14,260 nucleotides of DNA. Origin: JANRKN01 sp033763435. GTDB taxonomy: Bacteria; Planctomycetota; Phycisphaerae; Phycisphaerales; UBA1924. The stretch is taken from NCBI GenBank assembly GCA_033763435.1, contig JANRKN010000042.1, positions 1 through 14,260 on the forward strand. Reading direction: 5' to 3'. This document shows, piece by piece, positions 1 through 5,477 of the stretch. How positions within the stretch are numbered: the first letter of the stretch is position 1; every line of letters starts with the position of its first letter. The position numbers were made by a program, and so were the translations under genes. The notes beneath the pieces were generated by a model. The model ran no database searches. It had not been told where the DNA came from and saw only the letters and a list, made by a program, of their open reading frames with translations.

Positions 1-555
1 CGCGAGGTCTTCGGCGTCGTGCGCATCGACGCCCGCGCAGGCCGACGGCAGGCCCTCGCGTGGGCCGTCATGGTCGCGGTCGTTCACCTCCCCATGGCGC
101 TGCTCTTCGTCGCGGGCCTCGTGCCCGACGCGCCCGCGGGCCTGGCGCCGATCGTCCGCGAGGGCTGGATGCGCTCCACGCTCGCGATGGTCGTCCTGGG
201 CGTGCCCGCGGTGATGCTGCTCACCTGGCTCGAAACCCTCGGCGTGCGGTTCATCGGCTCCAAGCGCGGCTGGCGCATCACGCGCGACGTCGCCTGGAGC
301 GTCTGCGGCCATGCCGCGGTCGGTTGGTTCGCCTCCGCGCTGCTCACCCAAGTGCTCTTCGCGCTGGGCACGCTGGCGTTCGCGCGCCTCGACGACGCGA
401 GCATGCTCTTCACGCTGCCCGCCCTCGCGGTGCTGCTGCTGCTGGCGTGGCTGCTGGTCTTTGAATCGCTCGTGTACGTCGGCATCCGCCGGTGCCGATT
501 CGCGAACGTCCCCACCCCCGTCCCGACCCCCGCGGGCGATACGCTCCCGTCGTGA
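1..555 (+). CDS. Multi-pass membrane protein of unknown function, 5' end outside the window
   Basis: The frame is open from the first base, so this is the C-terminal 184 residues of a longer protein. A GTG at 19 is possible but there is no reason to prefer it over an upstream start. Counting from that GTG, four hydrophobic segments are visible at about residues 13-35, 53-72, 93-120 and 131-155, separated by short basic loops such as the one around GSKRGW. The layout of a helix bundle with few charged residues inside resembles Yip1-like membrane domains seen in planctomycete proteins, but that is an impression and not an identification. It ends in a short Pro-rich cytoplasmic-looking tail. The stop codon overlaps a possible GTG start of the next gene (GTGA at 552-555), so the two are probably cotranscribed. 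Function unknown. Confidence 0.7.
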   Translation, partial: REVFGVVRIDARAGRRQALAWAVMVAVVHLPMALLFVAGLVPDAPAGLAPIVREGWMRSTLAMVVLGVPAVMLLTWLETLGVRFIGSKRGWRITRDVAWSVCGHAAVGWFASALLTQVLFALGTLAFARLDDASMLFTLPALAVLLLLAWLLVFESLVYVGIRRCRFANVPTPVPTPAGDTLPS

Positions 556-569
556 CCGACCGGCCTGCC

Positions 570-1997
570 ATGTCCACGCCCCAGCCCGACGCGACGCCCG
601 TCGCGACGGGCGAGACGCTCGGCGCGGGCGCGTCGGTCGACGAAGAGGCCCCGCCCAGGCCCTCGCCCTTCCGCGTGCTCAAGAACGGCGAGTTCCGGCG
701 CGTCTGGGTCGCGTCGCTGGGCTCCAACGTTGGCGGCTGGATGGAATTCGTCGGCATGCAGTGGGCCATGACCCAGGCGACGCTCGCGCCCGAGTGGGAA
801 GCCTCGGGCCGCCCCGGCGCGCCGATCATGATGGGCTATCTCGCGACCGCGCAGATGGCCCCGGTGCTGCTGATGGGCATGCTGGGCGGTGTCGTCGCCG
901 ACCGCGTCGACCGCAAGAAGCTGCTGGTGTGGACGCAGACGCTGATGATGCTCGTCGCCGCCGCGCTGTGCATCGAGGCGTTCCGCGGCGCGATCACGCC
1001 GATCACGCTGATCGTGCTGGGCGCGATCCACGGCACGGTGCTGGCGTTCAACATGCCCGCGTGGGGCGTGCTCACGCCCAGGCTCGTGCCGCGCGATCAG
1101 CTCGCCGACGCGATCATGCTCAACGGGCTGCAGTTCAACCTCGCGCGGGTGATCGGCCCGGCGGTGGGGGGCGTGCTGCTGGGGTGGCTCGGCGCGCCGT
1201 GGATGTTTCTGATCAACACCATTTCCTTCATCGGCGTGATCTGGGCCGTCGCGGTGACGCCGCCCTCGCCCGCGCCGACGACCGCGCCCGCGCATCCGTG
1301 GCGCGCGATCGCGGAGGCGTTCAGCTTCTCGTTCCGCAACAAGGGCGCGCGGGCGCTGATCCTGGCGATTTTCCTGTTCAGCATGCTGGGCACGCCGCTG
1401 CTGAGGCTCATGCCGATCGTCGTCGCCGAGTCGTACAAAGCCAAGGCCGACGGCTTCGGGCTGCTGCTCGCGCTGATGGGCGCGGGCGCGGTGACGGGCG
1501 CGCTGACGATCCGCCTGATCCCGCGCTGGTATCCGCGGCATCACCTGATCCCGCTCTCGGTCATGATGGGCGGGCTGTTCACCGCGCTCACCGCCGCGGC
1601 GCCCTCGCTCGCGACCAGCGCGCTGTGCATCTACTTCTGCGGCATTTTCTGGCTCTGGACGTTCAACCCCGCCTTCGCCGCGCTCCAGCTCCTGGTCGCC
1701 GACGAAATGCGCGGGCGCGTGATGTCGATCGCCAACGTGCTGTCGTTCGGCGCGATGCCGCTGGGCACGCTGCTGGCGGGGTACATCGGCGAGGTGGCCT
1801 CGGGCCGCGCGGGCGATGGCTTCGGCTCGCAGGTGGGCCTGGGCGTCAACGCGCTGATCCTGACCGTCGCGGGGCTGGTGATGCTCGCGTGGCGCACGCC
1901 CGAGGTCGATGGGCTTGCGCCGGGCCAACCCGGCTACGACCGCACGCCCGGGCTGATCCGCGGGCTCACCGGCTCGGCGCACCGCGGGAAGAACTGA
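570..1997 (+). CDS. MFS exporter, EntS-like (MFS_3) family
   Basis: A 475-residue inner-membrane transporter expected to export a small molecule by proton antiport. About 12 hydrophobic segments follow a polar, acidic N-terminus of about 35 residues. The loop between helices 2 and 3 carries the MFS motif-A form GGVVADRVDRKKLL (about residues 105-119). The stretch VPRDQLADAIMLNG followed by LARVIGPAVGG is characteristic of the enterobactin-exporter/MFS_3 branch. Length fits the family (about 400-480). Start choice: ATG at 570 gives a 14-base gap to the previous stop. GTG at 552 gives a 4-base overlap and is almost as likely, while ATG at 492 would overlap the upstream gene by 64 bases and is less likely. 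The substrate cannot be told from sequence, and the neighbours give no biosynthetic context. No promoter is visible, so it is probably transcribed with the upstream membrane protein. Confidence 0.9.
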   Translation: MSTPQPDATPVATGETLGAGASVDEEAPPRPSPFRVLKNGEFRRVWVASLGSNVGGWMEFVGMQWAMTQATLAPEWEASGRPGAPIMMGYLATAQMAPVLLMGMLGGVVADRVDRKKLLVWTQTLMMLVAAALCIEAFRGAITPITLIVLGAIHGTVLAFNMPAWGVLTPRLVPRDQLADAIMLNGLQFNLARVIGPAVGGVLLGWLGAPWMFLINTISFIGVIWAVAVTPPSPAPTTAPAHPWRAIAEAFSFSFRNKGARALILAIFLFSMLGTPLLRLMPIVVAESYKAKADGFGLLLALMGAGAVTGALTIRLIPRWYPRHHLIPLSVMMGGLFTALTAAAPSLATSALCIYFCGIFWLWTFNPAFAALQLLVADEMRGRVMSIANVLSFGAMPLGTLLAGYIGEVASGRAGDGFGSQVGLGVNALILTVAGLVMLAWRTPEVDGLAPGQPGYDRTPGLIRGLTGSAHRGKN

Positions 1998-2010
1998 CGC
2001 CCCGCCCGAT

Positions 2011-2035
2011 GCGCCCGGGCGCCTTCGGCTAAACT
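2011..2035 (+). promoter_or_regulatory. Candidate promoter with palindrome ahead of the 2042 gene
   Basis: A -10-like box TAAACT lies at 2030-2035, six bases before the ATG at 2042. Transcription would then begin at or next to the start codon, giving a leaderless message. There is no Shine-Dalgarno sequence, which agrees with this. A perfect 12-base palindrome, GCGCCCGGGCGC, sits at 2011-2022, where it would overlap the -35/-10 spacer. It could be an operator, or a chance product of high GC. No clear -35 box is present. Confidence 0.4.
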
Positions 2036-2041
2036 CACGCG

Positions 2042-2611
2042 ATGCCCGGATTTGCCGCGTTGAGTTCCTACCCGGTGACCCGTTCCTCGCCCGCCTGTGC
2101 GGCGACCGGCCGCGCGTTTGCGCCCGGTGAGCGCTTCATTGCCACGCTCGTCGAGCGCGAGGGCTCGGCGGAGCTTGAGCGCGTGGATTACTCGCTCGAC
2201 GCGTGGGAGCAGGGCGCGCGCCCGACCGCGCCGCTGAGGCTCTTTGGCTTCTGGCGCGCCGCGGCACACGACAAGAAAGACGACAAGCCCGCGATCCTCA
2301 GCGACGAGGAACTGCTCGACCTGTTCGAGCAGCTCACCGAGGTTGCCGAGGCGCTCGACACGCGCCGCGCGGCGTTCCGGTATCTGCTCGCGCTGCTGCT
2401 GGTGCGTCGGCGTCAGCTTCGCCAGGTGGGCCAGAAGATGGACCGAGCGATGGGCACGTCCGGGGCGACGCTGCTCGTCAAGCGCAAGGGCACGCCCGAC
2501 GACGCCGCGCCGATCACCGTGCCCGACCCGGGCCTGACCGACGAGGTGCTCGCGCACGCGATGGAGCAGTTGACGCAGATCATGCCCGACGCGGGAAAGG
2601 CCGCGCCGTGA
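2042..2611 (+). CDS. Small cytoplasmic protein with Cys...TGR N-terminal motif, function unknown
   Basis: A 189-residue protein without signal peptide or membrane segment. The N-terminal half holds a short motif block around residues 17-35 (PACAATGRAFAPGERF, with the only cysteine at position 19), then RVDYSLDAW and LFGFWRA. This pattern of Cys-x3-GR-x3-PGE followed by Arg-x-Asp-Tyr and Phe-Trp looks like a conserved small beta domain rather than random coding. The C-terminal half is charged and helical (DEELLDLFEQLTEVAEAL, then a basic stretch RRRQLRQVGQKMDR). I do not recognise a named family. Its stop TGA (2609-2611) overlaps the ATG of the lipoprotein gene by one base, indicating translational coupling and a shared task. 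The ATG at 2042 is chosen because a promoter-like box ends seven bases upstream and no better start is nearby. Confidence 0.8.
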   Translation: MPGFAALSSYPVTRSSPACAATGRAFAPGERFIATLVEREGSAELERVDYSLDAWEQGARPTAPLRLFGFWRAAAHDKKDDKPAILSDEELLDLFEQLTEVAEALDTRRAAFRYLLALLLVRRRQLRQVGQKMDRAMGTSGATLLVKRKGTPDDAAPITVPDPGLTDEVLAHAMEQLTQIMPDAGKAAP

Positions 2612-3693
2612 TGCGCGCCGCTCGCCCTCGCTGCGCGTCCGCGCTGGTGGCGCTCGCGCTGCTCGCGGGCTGCGAGAGCGCGCCCGACCGCGGCGACGAG
2701 CCGCCCCGCGATCCCGTCGTGTTCAGCGCGCCTCTGAAGTCGCCCGCCGCGCCCGAGCGCCAGCCGAGCGCGAACGGCGACGCTCTGGCCCGTGAGTCGC
2801 GGGAGATTCTCGCGCGGTACAACGCGCGGGTCGCGCGGCTCGAATCGCTCTTTGCGCGCCTCACGATGGAGATGCGCCTGCCCGACGAGACGGGCGAGAT
2901 CGTCAGCGAGCAGGCCGAGGGGCAACTGCTGCTGCGTCGGCCCACGCGCCTGGCGCTGTTCGTGAACAAGGTGGGCGAGACGTACTTCCAGCTCGGGTGC
3001 AACGACCGCGCGTACTGGTGGCTGGACCTGCGCGAGCCTCGGACGGCGATGGCGGGCCGGCACGACCGCGCGCGCGCCGAGACGGCCGCGGAGTTTGGCA
3101 TCTTCGTCCACCCGCTGGACCTCATCGAACTGCTCGCGGTGATGCCGCTGGATGCCGACGCGCCCGGCACGCGGCTCGTGCGCGAGGGCGCGACGCTGAC
3201 GCTCACCCAGCCCGCGCGCTGGGGCGAGCGCGAGGTGGTGCTCGACGCTTCGACCGCGCGGCCCATCTCGATCGCGCTGCTGACGCGCGACGCGCAGGGC
3301 CGCAGTACCGATGCCGCCCGCGCGACCTACGAGCGCTTTGCGCCCGTCAACGTCCGCGGCGGTCTGGGCGAGGGCAACACCCTCGACCCCGAGATGCCCG
3401 TGCGCCTGCGGCTGGTCGTCCCCGCCTCGCGCGCCGAGGTGCGGATGAACCTCTTTGACCCTGAAAACCGCGGCGACACGCGCGAGGCGCCCTACTCGCT
3501 GCAGGAACTGACCGAGCGCTATGGCATTCAGCGGCTGATCAATCTCGACGAGCAGGACCCGGCGGAGATTCGCCGCGCGCGCGATGAGGCGGCGCGGGCC
3601 CGGCGCGAGAAAGAGGCCGCGGAGGGCAAGGCCCGCGGCGCTCAGGAGCCGTCCCAACTGGAGCCGTCCCAACTGGAGCGTGCCGGGCCATGA
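2611..3693 (+). CDS. Lipoprotein with LolA-like core
   Basis: A 360-residue predicted lipoprotein. The N-terminus is a basic region, a hydrophobic stretch (SALVALALLA) and a lipobox ending LLAGC, with the modified cysteine at residue 21. After a Pro-rich linker, residues about 60-300 are rich in beta strands. They begin with a helix (EILARYNARVARLESL) and strands such as AEGQLLLRRPTRLALFVN, the arrangement of the LolA/LolB lipoprotein-carrier fold. Similarity is by pattern only, and the protein is longer than LolA (about 200). The last 45 residues are highly charged and helical (about 315-345) and end in a duplicated EPSQL segment. The start overlaps the previous stop (TGATG; GTG at 2608 is an alternative). 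Its own stop overlaps the next gene by four bases (ATGA at 3690-3693). It may bind a lipid or lipoprotein at the cell envelope; this is inference. Confidence 0.8.
   Translation: MRAARPRCASALVALALLAGCESAPDRGDEPPRDPVVFSAPLKSPAAPERQPSANGDALARESREILARYNARVARLESLFARLTMEMRLPDETGEIVSEQAEGQLLLRRPTRLALFVNKVGETYFQLGCNDRAYWWLDLREPRTAMAGRHDRARAETAAEFGIFVHPLDLIELLAVMPLDADAPGTRLVREGATLTLTQPARWGEREVVLDASTARPISIALLTRDAQGRSTDAARATYERFAPVNVRGGLGEGNTLDPEMPVRLRLVVPASRAEVRMNLFDPENRGDTREAPYSLQELTERYGIQRLINLDEQDPAEIRRARDEAARARREKEAAEGKARGAQEPSQLEPSQLERAGP
3646..3675 (+). repeat. Perfect 15-bp tandem duplication inside the lipoprotein gene
   Basis: The 15-mer GAGCCGTCCCAACTG occurs at 3646-3660 and again at 3661-3675 without mismatch, followed by a third partial start (GAGC). 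It is in frame and gives two copies of EPSQL near the C-terminus. Identity at the DNA level points to a recent slippage duplication or to a copied short element. Confidence 0.9.
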
Positions 3694-5366
3694 TCGCGCG
3701 TCCGGACCGAGCGTGGCTGATCGTTCTCGCGGCGCTGCTTCTCGCGACCTTCGCGCAGGGCCAGGAACCCCTGCGCGACCCGGGCGCGGGCGCGCCCCAA
3801 GGCCACGCGTGGCTCGCGCTGCCCGTCGGCGCGTCGGATCGGCCCGTCCTCATGCACGTGCCGCCCCGCGCGAGCGCGGAGTTCGGCCCCGCGGGTGCCC
3901 CGTTCGGCGTGCTGCGCAAGAGCATGGAGCTGTCGGAGACGCCCGCCGCGATGGCCGCCGCGGGCTCGCGCGTGTACGTCGCGTTCAACACGGGCGAGCG
4001 CACGCCCGCGATGCTCTTCTCGATCGGCGCGGTCGCCTCGGGCCTCGGCGATCTCTGGGCCGACGACACCCCCGGGCGCATGCGCAGCGAGCGGCCCTTC
4101 GCGGTCGGCCAGCGCGTGATCTCCCTCGCGGCGCACGACCGCGCGCTCGCCGCGCTCATCACCGACTCGGCGGGCGCCCGCCGCGTGCTCGCGCTCGAAG
4201 CCGCGGGCTGGGCCGACCGCACGCCCGCGACGCCCATCTCCGAGCGCACGCAGCTCGTCGCGACCGGCGAAGGCTTCGCCCTCGCGGAACTGATCGCCGA
4301 GCCTTCGTCCGCGCTGCGCGTGATCGAGGTGTCGGTCCAGGGTGAGAACGCCTGGCAGTGGGGCTCGCCCCGGCTGCTGCGCGCGCCCGCGGGGCTCGTG
4401 AGCGCGGGCGCCGCGGCGTTCTGGCTGGGCGCTGCGGGCGACGAGGCCGGGCGGTGGATCGTCGCGGGCGTCGTGAAGACTTCGGGCGAGAGCGAATCGC
4501 GCGAGATCATCATCGCCGAGGCGATGGAAGGCCGGTCGCGCGCGCTCGCTCGCGTGCCCATGACCGGCGCGCGCTGGTCGATCGCGCCCGCGGGCCGGCC
4601 CGACCGCGTGGTGCTCGCGCTCGAAGAGCCCTTGAAGGACCCCGCCAAGTCGCCCCCGACCTCGACGCCCACCGGGTCGCTGCTCGCGCCCCCGGCTGGC
4701 GAAGCGCCCACCCGGTCGTACCGCGTGATCGAGGTGTCCGCAAGCTCGGGCGCGGTGCTGTTCGATGGGCCCGCGGCGGGGACGAGCCCGATCAGCTCGG
4801 GCGCGTTCCGGATCCTGGCCGTCACGCTGCTGGCGGTGATGGCGGTGGTGCTGGTGTTCGTGCTGAGGCCCGACCCGGCGGGGCCCGAGCTTTCGCTGCC
4901 CGAGGGCTGGGCGCTGGCTGAGCCGGGCCGGAGGATGGTCGCGGGCGGGTTGGATTTCCTGCTCGCGCTGATCATCGCGTCGCGCGTGTGGGGCGTGGGG
5001 GTGTTCGAGGTCTTCTCGGCCGAGGCGATGGTCAGCGGCGTGGGGCCGTGGGCGCTGCTCTCGGCGCTGGGGGTTGGGCTGGTGCTGAGCACGCTGGGCG
5101 AGGCGTTCTTGGCCGCGTCGCCCGGGAAGTTTCTGATGGGCATCCGCGTGGGCCGGGTGCTGATGGTCGAGGGCGAGCCCGAGCTGCACACGCCGGGGGT
5201 TCGTGCGGCGGTGATCCGCAACGGGCTCAAGTGGCTCGCGCCGCCGCTGGCGCTCCTGTCGCTGTTCGATGCCGAGGGCCGGGGCAAGCCCGACCGACTC
5301 TCGCGGACGGTGGTCGTCGTCCCGGCCGAGCGCGACCCGCGCCGCCCCGACGAACAGGAGCCCTGA
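3690..5366 (+). CDS. RDD-domain membrane protein with secreted beta-rich N-terminal region
   Basis: A 558-residue protein with two halves. Residues 1-24 form a signal peptide or signal anchor (hydrophobic AWLIVLAALLLATFAQG). Residues about 30-340 are extracytoplasmic, poor in cysteine and made of repeated short strands (for example SRVYVAFNTG, RALAALITDS, RWIVAGVVK), suggesting a beta-propeller-like fold. A membrane helix follows at about 373-393 (ending FVLRPD). The C-terminal part, about 410-545, is an RDD domain: RRMVAGGLDFLLAL supplies the R and first D, SPGKFLMGIRV is the typical central motif, and DRLSRTVVVVP the closing one. RDD domains are membrane domains found in some ion exchangers and many uncharacterised proteins. 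Its ATG overlaps the lipoprotein stop, so it completes the three-gene operon. Sensor or transport roles are both open. Confidence 0.8.
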   Translation: MIARPDRAWLIVLAALLLATFAQGQEPLRDPGAGAPQGHAWLALPVGASDRPVLMHVPPRASAEFGPAGAPFGVLRKSMELSETPAAMAAAGSRVYVAFNTGERTPAMLFSIGAVASGLGDLWADDTPGRMRSERPFAVGQRVISLAAHDRALAALITDSAGARRVLALEAAGWADRTPATPISERTQLVATGEGFALAELIAEPSSALRVIEVSVQGENAWQWGSPRLLRAPAGLVSAGAAAFWLGAAGDEAGRWIVAGVVKTSGESESREIIIAEAMEGRSRALARVPMTGARWSIAPAGRPDRVVLALEEPLKDPAKSPPTSTPTGSLLAPPAGEAPTRSYRVIEVSASSGAVLFDGPAAGTSPISSGAFRILAVTLLAVMAVVLVFVLRPDPAGPELSLPEGWALAEPGRRMVAGGLDFLLALIIASRVWGVGVFEVFSAEAMVSGVGPWALLSALGVGLVLSTLGEAFLAASPGKFLMGIRVGRVLMVEGEPELHTPGVRAAVIRNGLKWLAPPLALLSLFDAEGRGKPDRLSRTVVVVPAERDPRRPDEQEP

Positions 5367-5377
5367 CGGGTCCGACT

Positions 5378-5392
5378 GCGCAGTTTCTGCGC
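5378..5392 (+). terminator. Small hairpin after the RDD gene
   Basis: GCGCAG-TTT-CTGCGC forms a 6-bp stem with a three-base loop, beginning 12 bases after the stop at 5366. There is no T-run behind it, so intrinsic termination is doubtful. It could be a weak terminator or mRNA 3'-end stabiliser for the preceding operon. Confidence 0.3.
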
Positions 5393-5418
5393 GTCCGAAG
5401 AGTCCGGCGGGGCCGGGG

Positions 5419-5438
5419 TTTGTCGCGACACGCGCAAA
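5419..5438 (+). promoter_or_regulatory. Operator-like palindrome upstream of the TPR gene
   Basis: A perfect 10-bp palindrome TGTCGCGACA lies at 5421-5430. A wider, imperfect inverted repeat surrounds it, with TTTG at 5419-5422 facing CAAA at 5435-5438. It sits about 40 bases before the TPR start in a 111-base intergenic gap, a position suitable for a regulator. No binding protein can be named. Confidence 0.3.
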
Positions 5439-5446
5439 GTCGGCTG

Positions 5447-5473
5447 GAGTGTTGGGGGCTGAACCACCGATAA
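5447..5473 (+). promoter_or_regulatory. Candidate sigma-28 (FliA)-like promoter ahead of the TPR-flgN operon
   Basis: ACCGATAA at 5466-5473 matches seven of eight bases of the FliA -10 consensus GCCGATAA. At the canonical 11-base spacing upstream, GAGTGTTG (5447-5454) matches only four of eight bases of TAAAGTTT, so the -35 side is poor. If used, transcription would begin near 5480, past the ATG at 5478, and favour ATG 5487 or a later start for the TPR gene. Consensus values are from enteric bacteria and may not apply closely here. Confidence 0.3.
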
Positions 5474-5477
5474 CCGA

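Noticed and set aside
492..569. ATG 492 as start of the MFS exporter
   Set aside because: It overlaps the preceding gene by 64 bases and adds an Arg/Pro-rich stretch unlike MFS N-termini; 570 or 552 fit better.
2203..2610. Upstream extension of the lipoprotein frame
   Set aside because: It would place about 135 residues ahead of a clear signal peptide and lipobox and overlap the small upstream gene; the ATG at 2611 restores a normal lipoprotein N-terminus.
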